Source: Bradyrhizobium sp. Leo170
Lineage (GTDB): Bacteria; Pseudomonadota; Alphaproteobacteria; Rhizobiales; Xanthobacteraceae
Reading direction: 5' to 3'
DNA: 64,000 nt
Assembly: GCF_004296405.1 (NCBI RefSeq)
Contig: NZ_PSRR01000001.1
Location: 40,711 to 104,710 of the forward strand
Shown here: positions 37,029 through 45,419 of the stretch, in pieces
How the letters are laid out: each line of letters opens with the position of its first letter
Position numbering within the stretch: position 1 is the stretch's first letter
Program-made: the position numbers and the translations under genes
The notes under the pieces: model-generated
Seen by the model: only the letters and a program-made list of their open reading frames with translations
Database searches by the model: none
What the model was told of the DNA's origin: nothing

Positions 37029-37861
37029 AACCCGCGCCCTTCGGCTATGAGCGTCCGCGCGACCTGCCGGCAGCGCTTTCGCTGTTGGCGGAAGCCAACG
37101 GGGCGTCGAAGATCATCGCCGGCGGGCAGTCGCTAGGTCCGATGCTCAACCTGCGACTGGTCCAGCCGGAACTGGTCGTCGACATCACCGGCCTTGCCGA
37201 GCTCAAGCAGGCCGAGCGACGCGGCGACGAACTCGTGCTCGGGGCCTGCATCACGCATGCCGACATCGAGGATGGACGAACGCCGGATGTGACGCGTGGC
37301 GCCATGCGGGGTGTCGCCGCCAACATTGCCTATCGCGCGGTGCGCAATCGCGGCACGATCGGCGGCTCGCTCAGCCATGCCGATCCGGCCGCGGACTGGG
37401 TGTCGGCGTTTGCGGCTTTCGGCGCGCGGCTGACGCTGCGCAGCCTCGCAGGAGCGCGTACCGTCGCGATGGAAGATTTCATCCTTGGCGCGCTTGAATC
37501 CATTTTGCGGCCCGGCGAGATCGTCGAGACCATCCATGTTCCGGCGCGGCCGGCATCGGCGCATTGGGGCTACGTCAAGAGCTGCCGCAAGACCGGCGAG
37601 TTCGCGCATGCGCTCGGCGCCGTGATGATCGATCCGAGCGCTGCGACGGCGCGCGTGGTGATGGGCGCGATCGACACCACGCCGATCGTGATCTCGGATG
37701 CCGCGGAACTGTTCGGCGGGCGCATCGCCGGCGACTACAAGGAGCGCTTTGACGTGCGCGTCGCCGACGCTCTTCTCGCCAAGGCCGGCATCGGCAATCC
37801 GGCCGACCGACATATCCATGTGAGCGTGCTCAGGCGCGCCGTCCGTGAGGCGGCCGCATGA
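37025..37861 (+). CDS. Molybdenum hydroxylase FAD-binding subunit (CoxM/XdhB type)
   Basis: Medium subunit, 278 residues, which takes electrons from the iron-sulfur subunit. FAD motifs are IIAGGQSLGPMLNLRL near residue 32 and NRGTIGGSLSHADPAADW near residue 109, both diagnostic of the CO dehydrogenase/xanthine dehydrogenase medium chain. The C-terminal domain (VHVPARPASAHWGYVKSCRK) is complete. ATGA overlaps link it to the large subunit before and the small subunit after, so the three proteins are made in step. Confidence 0.93.
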   Translation: MKPAPFGYERPRDLPAALSLLAEANGASKIIAGGQSLGPMLNLRLVQPELVVDITGLAELKQAERRGDELVLGACITHADIEDGRTPDVTRGAMRGVAANIAYRAVRNRGTIGGSLSHADPAADWVSAFAAFGARLTLRSLAGARTVAMEDFILGALESILRPGEIVETIHVPARPASAHWGYVKSCRKTGEFAHALGAVMIDPSAATARVVMGAIDTTPIVISDAAELFGGRIAGDYKERFDVRVADALLAKAGIGNPADRHIHVSVLRRAVREAAA

Positions 37862-39063
37862 ACATGATTGCGCTCAACGTCAACCGACGTGCGGTACAGG
37901 CTGAGGCGGAGCCGCGCACGAGTCTGGCCGACTTCGTTCGCGACAAGCTTGATTTGACCGGTACGCATCTTGGTTGCGAGCATGGTGTCTGCGGCGCCTG
38001 CACAGTGCTGCTCGACGGTGTGCCAGCGCGCTCATGCATCACTTATGCGGTGGCTTGCGAGGGTGCCGATATCACCACGATCGAGGGCCTCGATGAGGAT
38101 GACATCACGACCGAGCTCCGCGCCGCCTTCACCCGCGAGCACGCCCTGCAATGCGGCTATTGCACGCCGGGTATGCTGGTCTCCGCGCGCGACCTCGTCC
38201 TGCGCCTGACCGCGGCCGACGAGCGCCAGATTCGCATCGGCTTGAGCGGCAATCTCTGCCGCTGCACCGGTTATGTCGGCATCGTGCGTGCCGTGCAGTC
38301 CGTGATCGCGGCGCGGCGTGCCCGCAATATCGCGCCCGAACCGGACGGAGGCCGAAAGGTCCTGGGGCCAGCGGGCTCCGGGCGAAGCGGGCGAGAGGGC
38401 GCGATCCAGGCGTCGCGGCCAATTGAGGCTGAACCCGCCTATGCATCCGAGGCGGCGGTATCGCCGGCCGAGATGGCGGACTTCACGCCGGCCAACAGGC
38501 TGGAACGGGACTTCACGCTTCCATACCCGCCAAAGGATGTCTTTGCGATGTTCGACGACATCGCCGCCGTTGCGGCTTGCCTGCCAGGCGCGTCGTTGAC
38601 GGCGGTCCCGAGCCCCGAACGGGTCGAAGGCGCCATCCGCGTCAAGCTTGGTCCGATCGCCGCGAGCTTCCAGGGGACGGCGCGCATCGAGCGCGAACCG
38701 AGGAATCTCTCCGGTCGCATCGTCGGCATCGGCAACGACCGGCGCAGCCGATCGGCGACCCAGGGCGAAATCCGGTACCGGTTGGCGCCGATCGAAGAGG
38801 GCGTGGCGACGCGCGTCGATCTCTTAATCGGATACACGCTGACGGGAATGCTGGCGCAGGTCGGGCGGCCGGGATTGGTGCGCGACCTCGCCGAGCGGCT
38901 GACCGCGGAATTTGCCGCCAATCTCGATCGCCGCATGTCGGGGGCCTCGCCCGAGCAGGCAACCGCGAAGGAGCTGGAGGGATTTTCGATGATTTCGGGA
39001 GTTTTGCGCGCGCGCATCGCGCGCTGGTTGGGTCGCTTCGTCAAGCGAGACGGAACGGCATGA
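37858..39063 (+). CDS. Molybdenum hydroxylase [2Fe-2S] subunit fused to a CoxG/SRPBCC domain
   Basis: A 401-residue fusion. Residues 1-160 are the small iron-sulfur subunit: GCEHGVCGACTVLLDG binds the plant-type [2Fe-2S] cluster and CGYCTPGM with LCRCTGY the second cluster. A Gly/Arg/Ala-rich linker (about 160-215) leads to a CoxG-like SRPBCC domain (FTLPYPPKDVFAMFDDIAAV, ACLPGASL, VKLGPIAASFQGTARIE). In most systems CoxG is a separate gene that anchors or matures the enzyme; here it is covalently tied to the small subunit. The last part ends in an Arg-rich amphipathic helix that could touch the membrane. Confidence 0.92.
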   Translation: MNMIALNVNRRAVQAEAEPRTSLADFVRDKLDLTGTHLGCEHGVCGACTVLLDGVPARSCITYAVACEGADITTIEGLDEDDITTELRAAFTREHALQCGYCTPGMLVSARDLVLRLTAADERQIRIGLSGNLCRCTGYVGIVRAVQSVIAARRARNIAPEPDGGRKVLGPAGSGRSGREGAIQASRPIEAEPAYASEAAVSPAEMADFTPANRLERDFTLPYPPKDVFAMFDDIAAVAACLPGASLTAVPSPERVEGAIRVKLGPIAASFQGTARIEREPRNLSGRIVGIGNDRRSRSATQGEIRYRLAPIEEGVATRVDLLIGYTLTGMLAQVGRPGLVRDLAERLTAEFAANLDRRMSGASPEQATAKELEGFSMISGVLRARIARWLGRFVKRDGTA

Positions 39064-39140
39064 TGTTTCGGCGTCTCCCCATATCGCGGGGTGGCGAGGT
39101 TGGGACTGCGCGGAGATCAACAGAGGAATTGGAGAGCCAC

Positions 39141-40295
39141 ATGATAAGGACTTCCAGGATTGTTCCGGCAATTGCGCTGGTGACGGTTTTGCTTGGCAGC
39201 GGGGCCGAGGCGCAAACCATCAAGATTGGCGTGAACGAACCGCTCACCGGCGCGTTTGCCGCCTCCGGCACCTATGTCGTCAACGGTGCCAAGATCGCCG
39301 CCGACGAGATCAACGCCAAGGGCGGCATTCTCGGCAAGAAGATCGAGCTCGTCATCGAGGACAACAAGAGCAATCCGACCGAAGCGGCGGCCGTCGCCGA
39401 GAAGCTGATCACCAGCGACAAGGTGCCGGTGCTGATGGGCGCCTGGGGCTCGAGCCTGACGCTCGCGGTGATGCCGAAGCTGATCGAGTATGAGACGCCG
39501 ATGGTCGTCGAGACGTCGTCGTCGAGCAAGATCACCACCACCGGAAACCCCTTCATCTTCCGCATCTCGCCGCCGTCGTCGGTCGAAGCCGCGGCCTTCA
39601 AGGGCATCGTCGACAAGCTCGCGTTGAAGAAGGTCGATTTCCTCGTCATCAACAACGACTGGGGCCGCGGCACCGCCGAGGATTTCAGCAAGATGATGAA
39701 GGAGAAGGGGATCGGCATCGGCCTGGTCGAGACCATGGACCAGGGCGCGCAGGACATGAGCGCGCAGCTCTCCAAGATCAAGGGCTCGGACTCCGAAACC
39801 GTCATTGTCACGACCGCGGTCGACCAGCTCACCTTGATCTTCAAGCAGGCGGCGGCGCTGGGCCTGAAGAAGCGCATCATCGCCACTGGCGGCTCGCAGA
39901 ATCCGGATCAGATCATCGCGCAGGCGGGCGCCGCGGCCAACGGCACCATGCACTTGACGACCTTCCTGCCCTGGTTCCCCGAGAAGACGCCGAACCCGGA
40001 AGCGACCAACTATTTCGTGTCGGAATGGAAGAAGCGCGGCTTCGATTTCGCCGGCTGCACCGAGAGCTTCCGCGGCTATGACGGCATTCGCACCGCGGCG
40101 GCCGCGATCGAGAAGGCGGGCAAGGCGGAGCCCGCGGCGATCAAGGCGGCGCTGTGGGACATCAACGTGAAGGGTTTGAACGGCGATATCGTATTCCGCA
40201 AGTCCGGACCTGCAGGCAAGGAGAGCGGCCAGAGCCAGCCGAACGTCTACCTGATCGAGATCAGCGACGGCAAAGTCGACATGAAGACGCTGTGA
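39141..40295 (+). CDS. Liv-type ABC transporter substrate-binding protein
   Basis: A 384-residue periplasmic receptor. Signal peptide residues 1-24 (cleavage after AEA), then QTIKIGVNEPLTGAFAASGT, the standard opening of type I binding proteins. INAKGGILGKKIELVIEDN and the lobe hinge regions follow, with FLVINNDWGRGTAEDF and ESFRGYDGIRTAAAAIEKAG in the second half. ATG 39141 has a GGAGAG site upstream; the frame is open much further upstream but overlaps the preceding subunit gene. Followed by livHMGF after a 242-base repeat-rich gap, making a complete transporter next to the molybdenum hydroxylase. Confidence 0.93.
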   Translation: MIRTSRIVPAIALVTVLLGSGAEAQTIKIGVNEPLTGAFAASGTYVVNGAKIAADEINAKGGILGKKIELVIEDNKSNPTEAAAVAEKLITSDKVPVLMGAWGSSLTLAVMPKLIEYETPMVVETSSSSKITTTGNPFIFRISPPSSVEAAAFKGIVDKLALKKVDFLVINNDWGRGTAEDFSKMMKEKGIGIGLVETMDQGAQDMSAQLSKIKGSDSETVIVTTAVDQLTLIFKQAAALGLKKRIIATGGSQNPDQIIAQAGAAANGTMHLTTFLPWFPEKTPNPEATNYFVSEWKKRGFDFAGCTESFRGYDGIRTAAAAIEKAGKAEPAAIKAALWDINVKGLNGDIVFRKSGPAGKESGQSQPNVYLIEISDGKVDMKTL

Positions 40296-40319
40296 CGATG
40301 AGATTGAAGCGAGCAACGA

Positions 40320-40485
40320 CGGCGCTCCGCTCCCTCTCCGGCGTGCGGGAGAGGGCTGGGGTGAGGGTATCTCCGCGAGTCGCCGTGTGGAGAGAGCCTT
40401 CACCCGGCGCGGAGCCTGTACTCGGACGGCGCGAAGCGCCGATCCGGGTGCGCCGACCTCTCCCGCAAGCGGGAGAGGTGGAGTT
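40320..40485. repeat. REP-like palindromic repeat element between receptor and permease genes
   Basis: Three perfect dyads lie close together: CCCTCTCC/GGAGAGGG (40332-40339, 40348-40355), CGGCGC/GCGCCG around GAA (40427-40441), and CCTCTCCCGC/GCGGGAGAGG around AA (40457-40478). The outer two share the CCTCTCC core, and the first is followed by CTGGGGTGAGGG. The pattern resembles the dispersed GC-rich palindromes common in rhizobial intergenic regions. Beyond this the gap from 40296 to 40537 holds no gene that I recognise. Confidence 0.65.
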
Positions 40486-40537
40486 TGCGGACCGACCGCT
40501 TCAACCAATTCCTATCGCGCTTTAGCACGGAGCCGCC

Positions 40538-41410
40538 TTGAGCGAGTTTCTGCAACATCTGATCAACATGCTTGTCCTCGGCGGCACCTACGCGCTGCTG
40601 GGGATCGGGCTGACCTTGATCTTCGGCATCATGAACGTGGTGAACTTTACGCACGGCGTGCTCTATACCTTCGGCGCCTACATCATGTTCATCGTGGTGC
40701 AGCAGCTTGGGTTGAACTTCTTCCTCGCGTTGCCTGTCGCTGTCGTCGCGGGCTGGCTCCTGGGCGCGGTGATTGAACTGACCTTGCTGCGGCCGCTGCG
40801 CGGCTCCGATATCGATACCACCATGCTGGTGATGATCGGCGCCTGGATCGCGATGCAATCCGCCACGCTGTGGATATGGGGCGGGGTCGCGAAATCGGTC
40901 GCGACACCGTTTCCGGAGGCGCCGCTTGTATTGGGGCCTGTCTCCGTCTCCTGGCTGCGGCTGTTCGTCCTGGCGGCCGCAGCGCTTCTGATCGTGGTGA
41001 CGTACCTGCTCATCAACCGCACCAAGCTCGGCTGCGCGATGCGCGCGACGTTCCAGGACCAGGACACCGCGTCGCTGATGGGGGTCAACGTCGATCTCAT
41101 CTATACCTCGACCTTTGCGATCGGCTCGAGCCTGGCCGCCGCGGCCGGCGCGCTGCTCGGCCCGGTCTATGTGATCTTTCCCCAGATGGGCGATCTTGCC
41201 GCGGTCAAGGCGTTCGCGATCGTGATCCTCGGCGGGCTCGGCAACATCACCGGCGCGGTGATCGGCGGTTTCATCCTGGCGTTGGCCGAGGAACTCGGCG
41301 CCGGCTACATATCGTCGGGATATCGGGACGCGATGGGCTTCCTGATCATCATCGCGGTGCTGATCTTCAAGCCCACCGGTCTGTTCGCGCGTTCGGAGCG
41401 CGTGGGATGA
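40538..41410 (+). CDS. livH: Branched-chain amino acid ABC transporter permease, LivH type
   Basis: A 290-residue permease. It appears to start at TTG 40538 (SEFLQHLINMLVLGGTYAL); an ATG at 40568 would cut the first helix. The LivH signature GLTLIFGIMNVVNFTHGVL is near residue 28 and the cytoplasmic loop RATFQDQDTASLMGVNVD near residue 168. The C-terminus has LGGLGNITGAVIGGFILALA. Coupled to livM by ATGA overlap. Third LivH of the window; the operon that it opens is complete with its own receptor upstream. Confidence 0.93.
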   Translation: MSEFLQHLINMLVLGGTYALLGIGLTLIFGIMNVVNFTHGVLYTFGAYIMFIVVQQLGLNFFLALPVAVVAGWLLGAVIELTLLRPLRGSDIDTTMLVMIGAWIAMQSATLWIWGGVAKSVATPFPEAPLVLGPVSVSWLRLFVLAAAALLIVVTYLLINRTKLGCAMRATFQDQDTASLMGVNVDLIYTSTFAIGSSLAAAAGALLGPVYVIFPQMGDLAAVKAFAIVILGGLGNITGAVIGGFILALAEELGAGYISSGYRDAMGFLIIIAVLIFKPTGLFARSERVG

Positions 41411-42450
41411 GGGCAGCGATCACCATGCTCGCGCTCGCGGCCTTCGCATCCGTGCCGCTCTGGCTGCGCGATCCTTATCTCCTGAACGCGCTGATCACGA
41501 CCGGCATCTTCATCATCGCTGCAATGAGCCTCAATCTCCTGCTCGGTTTCACCGGCCAGCTCAGCCTCGGTCACATCGCCTTCTTCGGCATCGGCGCCTA
41601 TGTCAGCGCGCTGACCTCGCTCGGCTTCGATATCGGCCTGCCCGGCGGCTTCCGTCTGGTTCACGAACCATGGCCGCCGATTGCGGGGCTCGCGCTGGCG
41701 ATCCTGGTCGCGGGATTGTGCGGCTATTTCGTCGGGTTACTTTCCTTCCGCGTCCGCGGCGCCTATTTCGTGATCGTCACGATTTCCTTTGCCGAGGTCG
41801 TGCGGCTGGTAGCGCTGAACTGGGTCGAGCTGACGCAGGGGCCGCTGGCGTTGACCAATATCCCGTCGATCGCGATTGGCTTGCCGAGTCTCGGTGAATT
41901 GACGCTGCGCACCAAGCTGCAGAACTATTATCTCCTGCTCGCAGTCGCAGTCGTCGCCTATCTCCTGATCGCGCGGCTTGTGCACTCCCATTTTGGCCGC
42001 GCCATGCGCGGGTTGATGGAAAACGAAACGCTGGCGGTGTCGGTCGGGATCGACGTCACGAAGACGCTCACGCTCGCCGCGGTCATTTCGGCTGCTATCG
42101 CGGGCGCGGCCGGCAGCCTTTATGCGCACTACATCCGGATCATCGATCCCGAGGTGTTCGCCTTCATCAACACGGTGACGATGGTGATCATGGTCATCAG
42201 CGGCGGCAAGGGCTCACTGGCCGGACCGGTCGTCGGCGGCCTGATCTTCGGATTGCTGCCGGTCGTCCTGCGTCCGATCATGGCGCCGGAAGCACAATGG
42301 ATCGCCTATGGCGGCGTGCTGATCGTGATCCTCTTCGTACTGCCGCGCGGCATCGTACCTTCATTGGCGCAGCGGTTCGCCAGACGGAAGCGCCAAGCCG
42401 CAACGGTTGCTCCGGTTGCCTTCTCCGAACGTGCCAAGGAGCCTGCGTAG
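41407..42450 (+). CDS. livM: Branched-chain amino acid ABC transporter permease, LivM type
   Basis: A 347-residue permease starting at ATG 41407 (MRAAITMLALAAFASVPLWL). LNLLLGFTGQLSLGHIAFFG is the LivM core near residue 45, followed by FRVRGAYFVIVTISFAEVVR, a cytoplasmic loop ENETLAVSVGIDVTKT and the C-terminal SGGKGSLAGPVVGGLIFGL. Somewhat longer than the LivM at 26521, with a basic tail (RFARRKRQAA). Overlaps livH at its start and livG at its stop (TAGTG). Confidence 0.93.
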   Translation: MRAAITMLALAAFASVPLWLRDPYLLNALITTGIFIIAAMSLNLLLGFTGQLSLGHIAFFGIGAYVSALTSLGFDIGLPGGFRLVHEPWPPIAGLALAILVAGLCGYFVGLLSFRVRGAYFVIVTISFAEVVRLVALNWVELTQGPLALTNIPSIAIGLPSLGELTLRTKLQNYYLLLAVAVVAYLLIARLVHSHFGRAMRGLMENETLAVSVGIDVTKTLTLAAVISAAIAGAAGSLYAHYIRIIDPEVFAFINTVTMVIMVISGGKGSLAGPVVGGLIFGLLPVVLRPIMAPEAQWIAYGGVLIVILFVLPRGIVPSLAQRFARRKRQAATVAPVAFSERAKEPA

Positions 42451-43232
42451 TGACCTCGCGTGCGATCGCCTTGGACGTGGAGCAGGTCGCCGTTCGCTTC
42501 GGCGGGCTCGTCGCGCTCTCGGATATGAACTTTACGGTAGGCGAGGGCGAGATCGTCAGCCTGATCGGCCCGAACGGCGCCGGCAAGACCACCGCGTTCA
42601 ACGTCGTGACCGGCTTTCTGGATCCCGCCCATGGCAAGGTGAGTTATCGCGGGACCACGCTTAACGGACTGAAGCCGCATCAGATCGCTGATCTCGGATT
42701 GATCCGCACCTTTCAACGGACCAGTGTTTTCCCAAACGACACGGTTTACGACAATCTTCTGATCGGGTTGCACCGCCAGGGCCGGGTTGGCCTGTTCGAA
42801 GCGATTCTTGGCCTGCCGCGCGGACGCGCGTCGGAACGCCGGCTGCGCGAGCGCGCCGCCGAACTCGTCGAATGGGTCGGGCTCGAGCGTCGCGCCCACG
42901 ACCCCGCAGGTTCGCTGTCGTATGGCGAGCAGCGCCTCGTCGGCGTGGCGCTGGCGCTGGCCGCGGAGCCGTCGATGCTGCTGCTCGACGAGCCGGTCTC
43001 CGGCATGAATGCGTCTGAGACCCACACGTTCGTCGAACTCATCCGCAATATCCGTGACCGCGGCGTTACCATCCTTCTGGTCGAGCATGACATGCCGATG
43101 GTGATGAGCGTGTCGGATCGGATCGTGGTGTTGAACTACGGCCGGATCATCGCGGAAGGACCGCCGGATGAGATCCGGAACGATCCTGACGTCATCGAAG
43201 CCTATCTCGGGCAGGGAGCCGCGCGTGCTTGA
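42450..43232 (+). CDS. livG: Branched-chain amino acid ABC transporter ATPase, LivG type
   Basis: A 260-residue ATPase from GTG 42450, which overlaps the livM stop by one base. Walker A GPNGAGKTT, signature LSYGEQRLVGVALAL, Walker B LLLLDEPVSGMNASE, and the LivG block LGLIRTFQRTSVFPNDTV are all present. The longer frame reaching up to 42297 lies inside livM and is not used. Ends 8 bases inside livF. Works with LivF to power the complete transporter of this operon. Confidence 0.93.
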   Translation: MTSRAIALDVEQVAVRFGGLVALSDMNFTVGEGEIVSLIGPNGAGKTTAFNVVTGFLDPAHGKVSYRGTTLNGLKPHQIADLGLIRTFQRTSVFPNDTVYDNLLIGLHRQGRVGLFEAILGLPRGRASERRLRERAAELVEWVGLERRAHDPAGSLSYGEQRLVGVALALAAEPSMLLLDEPVSGMNASETHTFVELIRNIRDRGVTILLVEHDMPMVMSVSDRIVVLNYGRIIAEGPPDEIRNDPDVIEAYLGQGAARA

Positions 43233-43929
43233 GATACGCGACATCGTCTGCGGCTATGGCGGCGTCACTGCGCTGCGGGGCATTTCGCTGCAGGTGAAGG
43301 CCGGGCAGCTCGTCGCTCTGATCGGCGCCAATGGCGCCGGCAAGAGCACGACGCTGCGCGCGATTTCCGGATTGGTACCGCTGCGTTCCGGACAGATGTT
43401 CTTTGACGGCAAGGATATCACCGCGGCGCGACCGCCGCGCGTGCTGGCGAGCGGGATCGCGCATTACCCGGAGGGGAGGCGCGTGTTTCCGCACATGACT
43501 GTCGAGGAAAATCTTGACATGGGCGCCTATCTGCGCAACGACGCGGGCGGGATCGCCGCGGACCGCGACCGCATCTTCACTGAGTTTCCGCGTCTTGCGG
43601 AGCGGAAGCGGCAAGCGGCCGGTACCCTGTCGGGCGGCGAGCAACAGATGCTGGCGATCGGCAGGGCGCTGATGTCGCGGCCTCGCCTCGTCATGTTTGA
43701 CGAGCCGTCGCTTGGGCTCGCGCCGAATATTGTCGAGCGAACGTTTGCCATCATTCGCGGCATCCGCGATGCTGGCACGACCGTTTTACTGGTGGAGCAA
43801 AACGCCTTCGCTGCGCTTGAGATGTGCGATCAGGCTCACCTCATCGAGAGCGGTCGCATCGTTCTGTCTGGCGTCGGCGCGGAGCTGATCGCGAACGAGC
43901 ATGTGCGAAAGGCCTATCTGGGTGGCTGA
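43225..43929 (+). CDS. livF: Branched-chain amino acid ABC transporter ATPase, LivF type
   Basis: A 234-residue ATPase starting at GTG 43225 (LEIRDIVCGYGGVTALRG). Walker A GANGAGKST, signature LSGGEQQMLAIGRAL, Walker B LVMFDEPSLGLAPN (phenylalanine in place of the usual leucine), and HYPEGRRVFPHMTVEENL identify the LivF branch. Last gene of the receptor-livHMGF operon. The next gene at 44143 follows after about 210 bases and belongs to a different system. No function was recognised in that gap, though it should contain the promoter of the STN gene. Confidence 0.93.
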   Translation: MLEIRDIVCGYGGVTALRGISLQVKAGQLVALIGANGAGKSTTLRAISGLVPLRSGQMFFDGKDITAARPPRVLASGIAHYPEGRRVFPHMTVEENLDMGAYLRNDAGGIAADRDRIFTEFPRLAERKRQAAGTLSGGEQQMLAIGRALMSRPRLVMFDEPSLGLAPNIVERTFAIIRGIRDAGTTVLLVEQNAFAALEMCDQAHLIESGRIVLSGVGAELIANEHVRKAYLGG

Positions 43930-44142
43930 TCCGCCGCGGTCGCTCGGACGGCGATCTGTCCTTTGAGCCGGTTGATCGAAAAGACCTTCGTCTGCACCAG
44001 CATCGGCGGCAATAACGTCAGTATCTATCCTGACATGTGGGTGCAATATGGGCGACTTAAGGTCCCCGCCGCCGCTATGACCGTCGCTTGAATCGTTGAG
44101 GGCAGCCAATTGTATGCGCAAGTTTCAGCGCAAAGCTGGTGT

Positions 44143-44799
44143 ATGTGCCTAAGGCGCATATTGATTTTTGTCCTCGGTATTACCCTCTTGGCGCACGGCA
44201 CCTTCGCCGAAGAGTTTCTTCTGGATTTCAATATCCGGGCGCAACCGCTGCCGGCGGCCTTGGAACAGTATGCCGAGATCACTGGTCGCAATATTCTTTA
44301 TAATAGTGATCTCGTGGTCGGCCGGCGGGTGGCGGCAGTGCAAGGCCGTCTTTCGCCCGATGCGGCGTTGACGAGGTTGCTGGACGGAAGCAAGCTCTCC
44401 GCCGTACAGATCACAGCGACCTCGTTCACGTTGGTTTCTGCTCCGGTCGGGCACACAGTCCTTCCACAGCCCGTAGTGACGGATTACTATGGAAAAATTC
44501 AAGTAAGTTTGCATAACGCGCTATGTGGTGCTGGGGCGGGCCGGCCAGGCAACTATCGGATTGGAATGCGTCTTTGGATTGATAGTGCCGGAAGTGTCAC
44601 GCGCTATGAGCGTCTCAATTCGACCGGCGTATCCGACATCGACGCGGGGATCGATCAGGCGTTGCAGCGTCTGAAGATCGGAGCCCGCCCGCCGGCAGAG
44701 CTGACGCAGCCGGTGTCAGTCGTCATTATCCCAAAAGGACCCGGCGTGACGATGTCCTGCGTCGAACCGGCTTCCAGTCACGCCGGAGTGCTGCCGTGA
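44143..44799 (+). CDS. Periplasmic STN-domain protein with TonB C-terminal-like domain
   Basis: A 218-residue exported protein. Signal peptide about 1-22; residues 27-98 form an STN domain (FLLDFNIRAQPLPAALEQYA, then GRLSPDAALTRLLDGSKL), the signalling module at the N-terminus of FecA-type receptors and secretins. Residues 115-197 resemble a TonB C-terminal domain (DYYGKIQVSLHNAL, MRLWIDSAGSVTRYERLNSTG, IDAGIDQALQRLKIG). No outer-membrane barrel is attached. The start is set at ATG 44143 (MCLRRILIFVLG); TTG 44110 is an alternative. Its stop overlaps the sigma gene by GTGA, so it is translated with the sigma/anti-sigma pair and probably gives their periplasmic input. Confidence 0.8.
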   Translation: MCLRRILIFVLGITLLAHGTFAEEFLLDFNIRAQPLPAALEQYAEITGRNILYNSDLVVGRRVAAVQGRLSPDAALTRLLDGSKLSAVQITATSFTLVSAPVGHTVLPQPVVTDYYGKIQVSLHNALCGAGAGRPGNYRIGMRLWIDSAGSVTRYERLNSTGVSDIDAGIDQALQRLKIGARPPAELTQPVSVVIIPKGPGVTMSCVEPASSHAGVLP

Positions 44800-45419
44800 C
44801 CCAATCGTCTCTGGGGCTGGTGCGACAGTTTCTGCTCGATCGCTATGATGATCTTAAGTATCGATTAACGGTTCGGCTGGGCTCGTCTGATTTGGCTGGG
44901 GACGCCTTGCAGGATGCATGGCTGAATCTGCAGCGCGCCAATGCGCTCGGCGCGATCCGCGATCCGGGCAACTACATCTTCGGCGTCGCGATGAATGCCG
45001 CGCGGGATCGGATGCGGGATGCCAACAACCGCCTTCTCAGCGCTGCGGAGGTCGAGGGATTGCTACAGATTGTCGATGATGCGCCGGATCCTGCCCAAAC
45101 GGTAGAGGCGCAGTCGGACTGGCAGGTCTTGATAAGTATCTTGCAGGAAATGCCGCGGCGTCGGCGCGAAATCCTGCTGATGGCCCGGCTGGATGAGATG
45201 CCGCGGGCGGAAATTGCACGACGTCTTGGCATTTCCCAGCGTCTTGTCGAAAAGGAACTTCAACTCGCGCAGGAGTACTGCATCGCGCGGCGGCGCCAAC
45301 GCTCAAAAATAAGAGTGCGGCTTGAGCCTTTGAAAAACGTCTTATCACTGAAGGGCAATGACCTCGGCACGGAGTCGGGTGATCGAGCGCTGCCCGATGA
45401 GGGCAAACAACGGCGATGA
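44796..45419 (+). CDS. ECF RNA polymerase sigma factor, FecI type
   Basis: A 207-residue extracytoplasmic-function sigma factor from GTG 44796. Region 2 is represented by LAGDALQDAWLNLQRA and GNYIFGVAMNAARDRMRD. Region 4 includes LPRRRREILL-like MPRRRREILLMARLDEMPRAE and IARRLGISQRLVEKELQLA, the helix-turn-helix for the -35 element. The length and the FecR-like gene that follows by ATGA overlap place it in the FecI branch. The likely target is the giant exoprotein gene downstream and perhaps its own operon; no certain promoter motif was found. Confidence 0.9.
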   Translation: MTQSSLGLVRQFLLDRYDDLKYRLTVRLGSSDLAGDALQDAWLNLQRANALGAIRDPGNYIFGVAMNAARDRMRDANNRLLSAAEVEGLLQIVDDAPDPAQTVEAQSDWQVLISILQEMPRRRREILLMARLDEMPRAEIARRLGISQRLVEKELQLAQEYCIARRRQRSKIRVRLEPLKNVLSLKGNDLGTESGDRALPDEGKQRR

